A DNA stretch of 64,000 nucleotides from Gorsachius magnificus (taxonomy: Eukaryota > Chordata > Aves > Pelecaniformes > Ardeidae): NCBI GenBank assembly GCA_034008185.1, contig CM067085.1, forward strand, positions 76,682,275 to 76,746,274. Reading direction: 5' to 3'. The notes under the pieces are model-generated. The model was given only the letters and a program-made list of their open reading frames with translations, had not been told where the DNA came from and searched no databases. Both the position numbers and the translations under genes were made by a program. Shown one piece after another: positions 35,014-46,643 of this stretch (the stretch's first letter is position 1; each line of letters begins with the position of its first letter).

Positions 35014-37391
35014 AAAAAGCTGAAAAAGAATTCTGTCCTGCTTCAACTTTCAGTTGATTTTCCTTCCTAATTAACCTTTGTTTCCTGCTTCGTCGCCACA
35101 CTTTTTAATTGTTTAATTGCTTGTAAAGCAGTGACATTTCTGACTTAGCATTCAGCTGTGCCCCGAAATACGTCCTTGCGGTCGGAGCTCGGGGTGGGAA
35201 CTCAGAAGCATTTTTCTGTGCGGCGCCGTTCCCGCTGCAGCCGCCTGCCCCCGGCGCATCCCCGAGTCACTGTCAGCAAGATGTAAAGTTGCTGTCGTGT
35301 TTACACAGGCACAGAGGAAGGTTGAGAGGGGACTGTGATTTTGTTGAAATGAAGTGCCGGCAGTTACTGGACCATGGCAGCGTGTGTTGGCTATGATTAA
35401 TGTTTGACATCTGCATCTTTTTGAGATATTTTAACCACTTTTCTTGTCAGATGAGAAGTGCACTGCAATATGTTTCTAATCATGGCAGGGTTTTTTTTTT
35501 TTCAGCATACTGAGGTTTCTGGTGTTGAGGCTGACCTGTTCAAGTCATGTAAGTACTTAGTTCTGAACCCTCGGCAGGATTTTCAAATACATCTGGGCAG
35601 CTGGGAATTTCGTGTTTCAGTGTTAAAAATCCCACTAGACTAAACAAATTTTTAAACTATTAAATACTCTCCCTTGGCGCTCTCTGTGGTTTCTGTTTTG
35701 ATCCCCTGGTAGCTGGTGATGAGTACTCCCCATGAGGATATGTTAAAGGAATTGTTTGCCTTTACATATGAAAATTGCTACCAAAATTGAGAAATATTTC
35801 AGAAAGTCAAAGATTTTGTCGTGGGTGGTTTTATTTCTGACAGTTATTGAGATATTAGGAGAAAAGATTTGAAAATTTAAATACAATTTTTGATAAAGTT
35901 TACATAATTTTTAAATTTAAAATTTTTTTTTTTTATTTATTTTAAGCAACTTAACTTTGAATTTTTTTTTTTTTTTTTAACAATTAATTTTGGTGCACGT
36001 GTCCAGTATGGCCAACTCGTACATGAAGAGTTCAACAAAGACATTTTCCAAAGACGTTTCATGACAAACATTAAAAATACTGGTGACGTCCCTTCAGAAA
36101 AGCATTCCCAAGGCGCCTCAGAAGAAGCGCGGCAGGGCTGAGGAGCCCCAGTTCAAAGCTTTGCTGCGCACCCAGGGTCCATCAGGGCCCACCCCGGGCT
36201 GGTACCTGCACGCCGACACGCGAAGGGGGCGTCAGAGCAGCACGTCCCGAGGCCGCCCGGCGCCGCTCTTCCACGCTCCACTGCGCCGTGTAGACGTAGC
36301 TATTGCCAAAGAAACCAACCTACGCAATACTTCTTTATTATTCTTTTAGAGGAACAAACACTACAATAATATTTTTATGGAGCAAGCTTGATAGATGCTG
36401 TGGTTGCAGTCCCCAGGGTAATTAGCTAAGTTGGAGAATAAGATGAGGTGTGTGCATGGAACAGGATCAAAGTGCTAAACTGAAAGTTCTGGCTCTCTGT
36501 ACCCAAAAAAGACTTTGTATGTTAATCAAATCACGATTTCTGGAGCGTGGTGCACTGTATTAGTAAGGCACTGGTTTGTCAGGGAAGCAAAAAACCACCA
36601 ACCCAACCCTACCACAACTCTTACGTGAGTCTTTCTTACGGGAACTAGCAATATCGATGTACACTACGTAGAGTAATTATATCATCATTGGGCTGGTAAT
36701 GTTTCCTTTCTTGAAATGGCGGCAGATACCAAGAGAAAGGAGGGAGCACACAAAAGTAATGAAAAGGTAAGCCGCAGAGAATACCATGTTTACTATCCCG
36801 TAAACTGCTTCAGTGACAGAAACAGGCAATTTCTTACACACGAAGTGGCTTAACCTTGGAAGAAAATGCAATTACCACTGCCTAATGAAAGAAGTAATTG
36901 CACTCTACTTTTGGTAAAATCATCTTTTTAGGGCTGCCTGACGACTGTGGCGAGTTAAGATTCTATCGTGCAGAACCACAGGTTCTCAGTTCAAACAAAT
37001 GTATCTCAGGCTGATCTTAAGCTACATGGAATGACTAATTTACCACTGCTAATTTCACCATTTTAATGCCTATTAGCAAGTGCAGACATTCCTTAAAGCA
37101 GTTGCCCAAAAGCTTCCTTTGATACTGTTTGAATCTTCCTCCTTCAGCTAAGCTATTAATGACAACAGGAAATTAGGACCCCAACCCTTCGTTTTCTATC
37201 TGTGAGAAGCAGATAAATCTTGCGCTCTATTTTAGGGATTTCCTCTGGAAATAAAAAACACTGGACCTCCATGAGATGATGATCATGTGTTTTTGCCAAG
37301 ATTTTTTTCAAATTTCTAGAAGTATGACAGAATTTTGGTAGGAATCCAACCACATGTACTCCAGAAAGTTCACAGCACAATCTGTTCAGAT
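35014..37391. other. Unique non-coding DNA with AT-rich low complexity
   Basis: 35850-35985 is very A/T-rich, with a 12-base T-run at 35923-35934 and a 16-base T-run at 35963-35978. 36110-36300 is a small CpG-rich patch carrying an 88-codon frame (36083-36349) of no recognisable family. The rest is plain AT-rich DNA. Confidence 0.55.
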
Positions 37392-37548
37392 GGTGTTTGT
37401 TGAGTCCCCATCCCTGGGGGGATTTAACAGCCAGGCAGACGAGATGCTTAGGGCCAGGGTTTGGTGGTGGGATTGGCAGGGTTAGGGGAATGGTTGGGCT
37501 TGGTGATCTGAAAGGGCTTTTCCAACCTAAACGATTCTGTGATTCTAT
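37392..37548 (+). mobile_element. CR1 LINE 3' fragment
   Basis: Reads TTGAGTCCCCATCCCTGG (the VESPSL codons), then AGGGCCAGGGTTTGGTGG and the terminus CGATTCTGTGATTCTAT. A 157-bp 5'-truncated copy. Confidence 0.94.
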
Positions 37549-37915
37549 ATTATCTGGTTTGCAAGTTAACAGAAGCAATTGCTGGTTTTGGTTTTCTCAG
37601 ATTCTTCAACACAATGCGTGGGGGCCATCAGAAAGCAAGCAGAGCCTTGGCAGTCGCCATCATTCTGTTTCTTTAACTGAACATTTGAGACTTGGCTGTA
37701 GCCAGTCGTATCTTTTTAGATCCTCCATTATACTCCCTTGTCTCAGGAAGAGGACGTGTTCGATTGTCTCCAGAGGAGTTTGATAAGCTGTGCGTGTATT
37801 GCATGGAATATTTTTAAATCTGCCCCTTTCAAACGGCAATGAAAGTCTTGGATCAGAGGAGGAGAAAGTGTCCCATGTGGCAGTTACCATCACTCACAAT
37901 ATAGTAGTGCTGGTA
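37549..37915. other. Unique spacer between two CR1 copies
   Basis: About 370 bp separating a plus-strand CR1 tail from a minus-strand CR1. No gene or other repeat recognised. Confidence 0.6.
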
Positions 37916-38447
37916 CACAGAATCCCAGAATCCCAGTGTGGCAGGGGCTGGCAGGGCCCTCGGGAGCTCCCCCAGTGCCACCCCCCTGCCCAAGCAGGCT
38001 CACCCAGAGCAGGGGGCACAGGACAGCGGCCAGGCGGGGGTTGAAGATCTCCAGAGAAGGAGACTCCACAGCCCCCCCGGGCAGCCTGGGACAGGGCTCG
38101 GGCACTCTCACAGTCAACAAGTTCTTCCTCACGTTCAACTGGAACCTCTTGTGCTTCAGTTTGTGCCCATGGCCCCTTGTCCTGGCGCTGGGCACCACTG
38201 GGAAGAGTCTGGCTCTGTCCTCGTGACCCCCACCCTTGAGACATTTGTACATGTTGATGAGGTCCCCTCTCAGCCTTCTCTTCTCCAGGCTGAACAAGCC
38301 CAGCTCCCTCGGCCTTTCCTTGTAGGGGAGATGCTCCAGTCCCCCCATCATCCTTGTTGCCCTCCTCTGGACTCTCTCCAGGAGTTCCTCATCTTTCTTG
38401 AACCGGGGAGCCCAGAACTGGACCCAGTGCTCCAGGTGGAGTCTCAC
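37890..38447 (-). pseudogene. CR1 ORF2 C-terminal fragment, uninterrupted 185 codons
   Basis: Read on the minus strand, the frame has WVQFWAPRFKKDEELLERVQ, RRATRMMGGLEHLPYKERPR, ELGLFSLEKRRLRGDLIN and VESPSLEIFNPRL. This is the C-terminal third of CR1 reverse transcriptase after the catalytic FADD box. The frame continues through the 3' UTR and past the element end. It has no catalytic residues and no endonuclease, so it cannot retrotranspose. The starting Met is incidental. Confidence 0.9.
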
Positions 38448-38450
38448 CTT
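37916..38450 (-). mobile_element. CR1 LINE 3' end, GGGATTCTG-type, young
   Basis: The left end CAGAATCCCAGAATCCC is the complement of the GGGATTCTG terminus. The GC-rich 3' UTR and ORF2 C-terminal region follow, up to CCAGGTGGAGTCTCACC. The minus-strand ORF2 frame is uninterrupted along the whole copy, which indicates recent insertion. Only the 5' truncation makes it dead. Confidence 0.95.
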
Positions 38451-39081
38451 GCTTTTGTGCTAAAAACAGAATAGAAAAAAGATGTTTTTCATGTAATTTT
38501 GTGACTTTCCCATTTTCTAGTGAATTTATATTGCTTTCAGTCATTGAGAGAAATGTGCCTACGAACCCGTGCCTCGTTCCCATGGAAGCAGTTCTGCCGT
38601 AGCAGGGCCGCGGTCCTACACGCTCGGTTGGCTCTGCGACCCCTTCTGCTTTTGTCCTTGTCTTTTGAACGGTGCTGGCATCGCAATGGCCTTTTGTTGT
38701 TGTTCTCTGCACGTAAGGAGTTTATTTGCTATGTACGTACTTACCTGATGCTAATTGTGGTTGGTGATTGCTGCCACGTTCGCCGTAGGGGGATTGGACG
38801 CACCTCGCTACCCTAGCAAGGGTACGGACCTTGTCAGAAGCACGTAAATGCCTTATGCCTCTTTGGAAATAAAACATAGCTGTTCGTATTACCAGGATTG
38901 CATTTTTTGACTTTGATGCCCAACCCTGCCTTGAGTTGCGACCCTGTGCAGGTGGACGTTGCCTCTGCTGACTGCCCCCTCTCTCTATTCCACTGTTGCC
39001 ATTGTAATGAAGCGTCTTGCTGGGTGCAGTTTTCTGCTGGCTTTTTGATGAGCTCCTATAAATATTCTATTTTAGTCACCT

Positions 39082-39100
39082 GGTAAATTTGAAATTTACC
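39082..39100. repeat. Perfect short palindrome
   Basis: GGTAAATTT and AAATTTACC are exact reverse complements separated by one G. This could bind a dimeric protein, or be chance in AT-rich DNA. Confidence 0.7.
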
Positions 39101-42100
39101 TCTGCGCCTACCTAGGTGTCACCGTCTGTTACCGGGTTAAACATCTGTGGTGGCACCACTGCCCATGAGTAATACTTTAAGGTTTCATACCTGGAGGTGA
39201 TGGCCTTGTGGTCAAGGCATGCTCAGGAGATGCATTCTGGCAGGGGGAAAATTTGTCTCCATTGCTGGTTTTGTGATTTTGCTGCTGCTTTGTCTACTTT
39301 GCATTAATACTGATTTATATTTCACTGCCCTGTATGTGATGCCACCAAATGTGGCTTTTACGCTAGGTCATAAAGGATTCTCTTTTAAATGACTTGAAAA
39401 ATATAAATTATTTACAATAATTATTTTCAGGGTGAAGTAATGATAACCCATCCTTCATTTACCTGCCAATGAAAGTGATACGCGTTAGTTCCAACGGTAT
39501 TAACGCTGCTTTGCTGGGGGGGGAGGGTTCTGCAGTGTAATTTGTGTATGCATGATACGGTGAGGGAGAGGTAATCTGAAGGTATGGTGCTTGCATACTA
39601 ATGTTATGCAAAGCATTAAAAATTAGCTAATCTGTTTCAGCATCATTGTTCATAGCCTCCTGACAAAGACAAAGTCTTAGCATGCAAATGAGTTAGAAGG
39701 GCGATAGGATGCGCGAACGGGTAAAACGTGAAAATAGGTAAAATAGTTGTGAACCACCCACGTGCCTTGGGATAGAGACATCAGGGAGTGATGTTCCACA
39801 CTTCATCGTTCCTGCCCGCCGGTGTCTGATGGTTCTGATTTCTTCTTTATTGATTTCAACTAAAGAAAATATGGCAGAGTACAGAGGCGACCCATTCTGT
39901 TGACAGAGGCACGTGTTAGTCTGGTCCTCCCAGCAAAGAGTTGAGACATCAGGAGTAACGGCTCGTAGGTAAGAGAGGAACACAATTTCCCCTGATATCT
40001 AAACCAGTGAGTCAGCAGGCAGAAGGTAAAGACACAGTCTACTTTCACAGTTTCTGTTGTTTATTTTTATTCAACAGGCTGAAAATTTAGCAGGACATTG
40101 GGAATTGAAAAAAAACCCAACCAAAACCACGAAACACGAAACTGGAAACTGAGTGATGAACACACAGAAATACCTGGAATCCTGTGGTCTTTGAAGACAT
40201 AGTTGGGAAACTCGATCTGCTGCGAGGGGTCAATTTATGTTAGTCTTTACAGGAGAAAATACTTAAAATTTCCAAGCCCGTCTGGTAAAAGGAAACGGAA
40301 TTTCGTGTCGGGGCAGTTTTGGATGTGGAGCGTGGGCATGGTTCTGCCCAGTGAAAGAAGCTCGGTGGCAGTGGCTTGTGGTAGCCTTATTCACGGGGCA
40401 TGAGCACTTGACCATGATTTAGCAGAGTAAGAATAAAAATCCACGAACTGAAAACTTGGGTGGAAAGGAAGGAGCTCACACGGTGGGGGAAGGGAGGTCC
40501 CGTGCTGCTGCAGGTTTGCTCTCCTGCTTGTATAGATACTGGAGAGAATATGTCGACAACGTTGGCGTGAACGGAATGCCATGGCTCCAGATTTCAGCCC
40601 CTTCTAGGCCTGGAGTTAAATTTGGTTGGAGCCTGTGTCGCATCTAGGGATAAATGGATGGAAGTGGCAAAAATCAGTACTGTGGACCATGGGGGTGCCC
40701 AAGCCGTGATCCTTTCCGGAGCTCACCATGGGCCAGTCCAATTGCATCCTGTCCTTCCGGCCGCTCTGCAAATAAGCTCCGGATTAAAGGCCTTGGAGAA
40801 TAAAGTTGATTGCTTTCTCGTGATCATTTGCATTAAAGAGTTAGTTTGTAAATATCTCTGATCAAGCTGTTTCTCCTAATTGGTGCATGCAAAGCCTTAC
40901 CTGCCACCTACCCTGCAGGGCCCTCCTGGTAATATCCTTGCCATGGCCGGTGACATTTCTGCCCAGTGAATACAATATTCTGATGCTTTTCCTGCCTTTT
41001 TTGCTCTGTTTTCTTCAGTTGTTATTTCTGGAAGGACTGTGATTGCTGTTCCTGGAGTGCTGTCAGCATTCTGCTGGAAAATCTGCGTGTGTTCCCTCAG
41101 GAACTGATAGTTGGTAATGCATCTCTGTGTTCAGATCCTTTTTTTCTGTATTTTACGTACATTTGTAATTTTATCTTTGACGGCTGAGGAATGTTGCTCG
41201 TTATATTTTGGGTGCCACTGTAGATCAAAGTCATTTCTATATGAGCAAGCTTTTAATTTGGCAGTGAGTGACTGACAATGAACAGAAGAATGGCTTGATT
41301 TTTTTTTTATGAAAGAGCTGTGAATAATTTAATCCAGAAGCTATCAAATTATCACTTACAAAAGTATTAAAGGGCTTTTCCCCTCTCTCTTCTTTCCAGG
41401 CACTGCTCCATACCCATCTACTTGATTTTAGCGTATGCTTGGCTGTTATGGCTTGAAAGTATGAACCGGAATTTCGGAAGTGAGTGCTCACCCTCGCCGT
41501 TTCCCCTTGCAGACACTTGAAGAGCTCCTATGCAGTGATTTTGTTGTGCAGCTGATGTTCCTCCTCATGTATCATATTTTACACTTTTTACCCCAATTTA
41601 TGCAAACCTTCAGTTTGCAAAGATAATTTGGAATTCTACTGTCTACTTGCAGCCATTCCCAACCTCATGCCATCCTCTGCTCTGGCAAGTACACGCTTGG
41701 CTAATTCATTAGCAGTACTAATGAAGATGCTGAAGAAATCCAAACCGAGGAGGGTTTCTGCCAGGTAAGCCTCCTTTGCTTTTGGTAACAAACCATGGAA
41801 AACTGCCTTGGGGCTATGGTTATTCAGCCAGGTTTGCACCTTTCCTTTGCTGTTTGACCTGGGCAGTGTGCCTGCCAAGTGGTGATGAGGATGTCAAGTT
41901 GAGATGCTGTCAAAACTTTCCTAAAATCAGGATGGAAGAGTGTTTATTTCCCATCTCTTAAACACAGAAGATCCACCAGTCTGTTGGAAATTAAATCAGT
42001 TTGACTTTTTTGGTGGTGACAAATCTGTGCTGTCCACAGTTTTGCTGTACTGCCTTCTAGACGGTTGTGAGTAGGTAGATAATTGATTGCAGGAGTTTGG

Positions 42101-45100
42101 GGGGAACTGGAGTTAACTGGCCTGTCGTTTTCCTGTACTTTCTCTTTATTGCTTTCTCTTTAACACAGGCACTCTGTCCTCCCATTTTCCATTCTCTGGC
42201 AACGCCGCGAGTCCTCGGAGATAACAACAAAGAACCCAGAAATCGCTTTGGCCGATTCTTTAACTATCCCAGAATAAAACTGAGCATATTCCAATAATCT
42301 GGAAGCAAGCCGCTTTTCAGGCAGCTTCCTACGCTGCTTACTCTTACGGATGCACACCATGCTTCAAATGTAATTTCAGCTAACTTCTTACTCAAGTACT
42401 TCACGTTCAAAAAAGCCCCAGTTTTTTGTACTGTGAAAGTGGGAGGCATTCCATAGTCGATTCAGTTTTACGGCTACATTTGTATGAACGTTAAAATGAC
42501 CCATAAGAAGGAAGCGCTAAGGAGACATAAACAAGTTTTCACTCAAGAAAATGAGACTAAAGTCAGCACGGTGTTTTATATGGCTGCAGGAAATTATTTA
42601 AAATAGGCAAATTTATGCTCTACCCCTTGCTTCTTTATTGATTCTTGGTTTTATTTAGTATTTAAAGAGCATCTTGCTATTTATAAGGTTTATCTGGCCA
42701 TTAATGCGTACCTCTTGACATCTGCATTTCCACTTTAATGGAAAGCATCATTGATGCAACCGTTTCCTCAAGGTGTAAATCTAGAGGAGGGACAAAATGA
42801 TTAGTCACAGTGACAGGGTGAACACTGGGGAATTACTTCTCTGTGCATATCATTAAAAAAATCAATAAGATGAATATATAGAGGCCAATAGTATTTACTG
42901 TAGAAGAACAAGGGAAAACAGAGCAGCCATCCTTTGCGCTGCTTAAATTTTGCTCTGCGATCTCGTCCTCTTGGTCAATGGAACTTCGAGGGGCTGCAAT
43001 AAAGGTCACCTTTGCTGCTCAGCCTTTGCTCTCTTCGTAGTCCTGCTGCACCCACACGCCTTGTGCAGAAGGACAGTCTTAGGCTTAGTTGTAAAATCAC
43101 AGATTCGCCTTCAGAACCTGAATTCAGAAAATGAAATTATTCTGCGCATTCTTTGCCAGCCAGACTTTTGCACCGCAGAACTGTGCCTATCGCACTTTAC
43201 TATGAGTGACTCTAAGAATGTAACTTAACGCATAGATAAACCTGAAAAACAATACAGCTCCAAATCTATTACCTCTTCATCGGGTGTTGTATGTGGGAGA
43301 TCATGAGCTGGGAGCTCCTCCCCAAGGGAGAGGCTGCCCTATAATGTGGGACATCGTTGGCTTGTGTTACGCTTCAGTAAAACAGGCATACTCCAACGAT
43401 GGGAAGACTAAATATGCCTACTTGTGTCTCATTCCTGTGTTCTGACCAGGGTTTCCAATGTACCCAGCTGGCCATACAGAAGAGCCCGAGACCTGCATGT
43501 GTGACACAGAAGTGTTATCTTCAGCTATCACTTTTTTTTGAGGAAACTTCTTGGTTTGACAGCAGGACACGGGCACTGATACTGGTACTGCCGATGTTAA
43601 TGTAAGAAAACAGCTAATGCATATGGTAAAAATAGAATATGGGAAAGGAGAATCAGAAAAAAGGGCTTTTAAGTCCAGCTTAAATGATGAAGGTTGTTTC
43701 TGACCAAGAGGAATCAAGTGTTTTCACAATATGGATCTTCAACATTTTTTCTGGATTTTGGTGGTGTTTGACAAGTTCTTCTGTCTCTGTGGAAGGATAA
43801 GGCGGGTGCATGCTATGGTGCAATGTGCTGAGAGCGACTGATATGCTCACTACATAGACTGTGGCTTCAAAGCCCTGACCATGACTGCTGCAGGTGCTGT
43901 AGGAATAGGCCCAGGTTAATTAGTGAGCCTTATTTCTCGATCCGATTTAGCATGCGTAGGAATTGCTTACCCTGTAAATCCCATTTCCGTCTCTCCTCAG
44001 AATGCTGATGCAATGGTTTGGGGTGGTTGGTTTTTTCCCCTCCTGCACTATGTTTGCTGCAGCACTGTGAGAAGAAAGCTCTTCCAGGCTTGCCTCCGTC
44101 CCGGGCGAGGAGATGAAGTACGGATGGATTCCCGAGGCGTCGCTTCTCCCGGAGCACCATGCGTGCCGACCTGCACCCATCACGTCTCCTTGTGCGTACC
44201 TTCAGAACCAAGAGATGAAGGTACAAGGAGACGGGCCGGGGGCAGGAGGGCGCGCGGTGGCGACCGCTGAAGCTCGGCTCACGGTGAATGCCTTTGGCTG
44301 CAGCTTTATGGTGCCTTGGAGCAAACGGCTGTAAAGGGGAGCTCACGGGGGGGCTTGGGGTGGGTTCGAGCAGTGGTGGTGGTGGTAGGTTAAAGAGATG
44401 GCCATGGCAGCTCCTGGCTCTGGGATAGATTGTGCAGCAATTCTGGAGTGTCCTGCAAAGCACGGTCTGGGACGGGACGCTCTACAGAAACGGTGCCGCT
44501 GGGGTGGTGCTTTCATTCCCAGTCCTCCTGCCAGCTCCGAGGCCGGGCTCCAGGTCATGGGCAGGTACCTGGATTAGATTTGCAGCCCCAACCCTGAACG
44601 CTTTCCCGAAATAGGTGCCTTTCAGGCAGGGAACACTTTTTTTTTTTCTCCCCCTTTTCTTTAAAAAGTGCTGAAGTTCCTTCTGGATCTGGGTCAGCGA
44701 TAGACCAGCAGTGCTGTACAGATAAGCAAGCATTTACTGTCCAAATGTATGGAAATAAATATCTACGCGATCTTTAAGAAATAAAATCCTGTTTGTGGAG
44801 CTGCCCATGGTATGCAGAGGCCATGGGAAATGCCTTTACCAAGCCTGCAGACCTCCTTGCCATCATAGAAAATGTCTTGTAAAGTGACACAGGTTCAGAC
44901 CAAATCCTGAAGCTTTCATAAATGAAACTTAAAACTTTAAAAGTCTAGATTTCTTTTTAGTCATTAATGAGAGCTCATCTCATTAAAAATTAACACCTTT
45001 TTATTATACCTAATTTACTTCTAAATCTTATTGCCACCCATTCTCAGCTTTCACGGACATCTCAATCTACCTTATGATTAAATCTATTTTTTGGGCTATT

Positions 45101-45625
45101 TTTTCCCACTGATTTTAATTCTACCTTAATGACTTTTTTTTATCTATATTTTGTCCTTTAACTTGACTGCTTCTGCAGCTGCCAGCTGGGTCTTCATTAC
45201 AAGCACGCTGTCTCTGTTGAGAAAAAAAATCTCTTAACTCTATAAACACCTTAGCAGCCATGGGAGTGTTTTATAAAAGGTTGTTTCCTCCCTCCCACAA
45301 GAGTTTAAATACAAATGATGGGAGCTGCATTTTACATCTCACTGCCCTGTTTTCGCTGGGCAAAGGAGCAGGAGGGGCTGATTCGTGGCTGAGCAGCCGC
45401 TGTGTCGTGTGACAGGGTATTAATTGTGATAATCCCGACCAGCGGCAATGACCAGAGGGAAGGAAAAGAGTCCATCTGTTCCCCAGGGTCCTGGTGTGCC
45501 AGAGGATTATTGGAAGTGCGTGCTAGAAGGTCTCCCATAGAATCTGAAAATGAAGTAATTATTTTACCTGATTATCTGCTGCTCTCTGACACATCACGTG
45601 CGCTAAGAACTAATAATAGGCTATT

Positions 45626-45641
45626 AAAAAAAAAAAAAAAA
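45626..45641. repeat. Poly-A tract, 16 bases
   Basis: Homopolymer of 16 A in unique DNA; no associated retroposon seen. Confidence 0.88.
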
Positions 45642-46012
45642 GGAGCAGAGATTTTTAATAAATGCTAAGCCATCTTGCAGATAGACTTCATCCTCATCCC
45701 GCCCGGGTTCCTGTGCCATACCATGTCTGTACTGCCCAGGACAAGTGGGTTCTCACTGTCAGGAAAATGAATCGGCAAGGGCCTCCCCTTGGCCTCTTGC
45801 CATGTTCCGCTCTGGCATGGCCTTGCAGGCGTGAATGTCAGCCCGTTTAAAGTCAGTTAAGCATGGTTTCTTCCAAAAAAAAAAGATTTGCCCATTATTT
45901 CTCTTTGTTGCAGTGATGTAAAACAAATTCTCTTGGTGTCACTCAGTGCATTTCTTCTTGAATGGGGGTTCGATGTGGAATTTGCCCCACTGGGTGTACT
46001 TGCAGGAATATC

Positions 46013-46410
46013 ACAGAATCCCAGCCTGGCAGGGCCCTCGGAGCTCCCCCAGTGCCACCCCCCTGCCCAAGCAGGCTCACCCAGAGCAGGGGGCACAGGA
46101 CAGCGGCCAGGCGGGGGTTGAAGATCTCCAGAGAAGGAGACTCCACAGCCCCCCTGGGCAGCCTGGGACAGGGCTCGGGCACCCTCACAGTCAACAAGTT
46201 CTTCCTCCCGTTCAACTGGAACCTCTTGTGCTTCAGTTTGTGCCCATGGCCCCTTGTCCTGGCACTGGGCACCACTGGGAAGAGTCTGGCTCCGTCCTTG
46301 TGACCCCCACCCTTGAGATATTTGTAGATGTTGATGAGATCCCCTCTCAGCCTTCTCTTCTCCAGGCTGAACAAGCCCAGCTCCCTCGGCCTTTCCTCCT
46401 AGGGGAGATG
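46013..46410 (-). mobile_element. CR1 LINE (host copy), 3' part, interrupted by another CR1
   Basis: The left end CACAGAATCCCAGCCTGGC is the complement of a GGGATTCTG-type CR1 terminus. The body matches the copy at 37916-38450 as far as TCCTAGGGGAGATG. There the match stops and a different CR1 begins. The host sequence resumes at 46616 with ATGCTCCAGTCCCC, precisely where the 37.9-kb copy continues. This is therefore one CR1 split by a later insertion. Confidence 0.94.
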
Positions 46411-46615
46411 CAGAATCCCAGAATGGCAAGGGTTGGAAGGGACCTCGGGAGATCAGCCAGTCCAACCCCCCTGCTCAAGCAGGTTCTCCTAGAGCATGTT
46501 ACACAGGACTTCATCCACGCGGGCTTTGAATATCTCCAGAGAAGGAGACTCCACAGCCCCCCTGGGCAGCCTGTTCCAGTGCTCCGTCACCCTCAGAGTA
46601 AAGAAGTTTTTCCTC
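46411..46615 (-). mobile_element. CR1 LINE nested inside the older CR1
   Basis: Starts CAGAATCCCAGAATGGCAAG, complement of a CR1 terminus, followed by GGTTGGAAGGGACCTC and GCCTGTTCCAGTGCTCCGTC. It ends at AAGAAGTTTTTCCTC. It belongs to a different CR1 subfamily from its host and has the same orientation. ATG at 46408-46410 and again at 46616-46618 flanks it. This could be a 3-bp target duplication or microhomology, since CR1 itself often reads CCTCATG at this point. Confidence 0.92.
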
Positions 46616-46643
46616 ATGCTCCAGTCCCCTCATCATCCTTGTT
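46616..46643 (-). mobile_element. CR1 host copy, 5' remainder
   Basis: ATGCTCCAGTCCCCTCATCA plus CCTTGTT continues the interrupted host CR1, as the comparison with 38331-38360 shows. The match ends here, so this is the host's 5' truncation point. Confidence 0.88.

Larger units (their letters stand above)
38451..46012. other. Unique non-coding DNA, 7.6 kb
   Basis: No supported exon or interspersed repeat. Noted items are a perfect 9-bp-arm palindrome (39082-39100), a G8 run near 39515, an AT-rich regulatory-looking block (42480-42900), a GC-richer patch (44100-44300) and a 16-base A-run (45626-45641). Frames up to 177 codons on the minus strand at 43930-44463 match no family I know. Confidence 0.5.

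Noticed and set aside
36083..36349. 88-codon basic frame in a CpG-rich patch
   Set aside because: The Arg-rich composition follows from GC-rich sequence; no family resemblance and no splice or promoter context.
43930..44463. 177-codon minus-strand frame
   Set aside because: The area is GC-rich with overlapping frames on both strands; nothing resembles a known protein.
45857..46465. 202-codon minus-strand frame
   Set aside because: It follows the CR1 strand, but mostly out of the ORF2 frame; the true CR1 frame is the overlapping 45943-46374 one. It is a shadow of the repeat.
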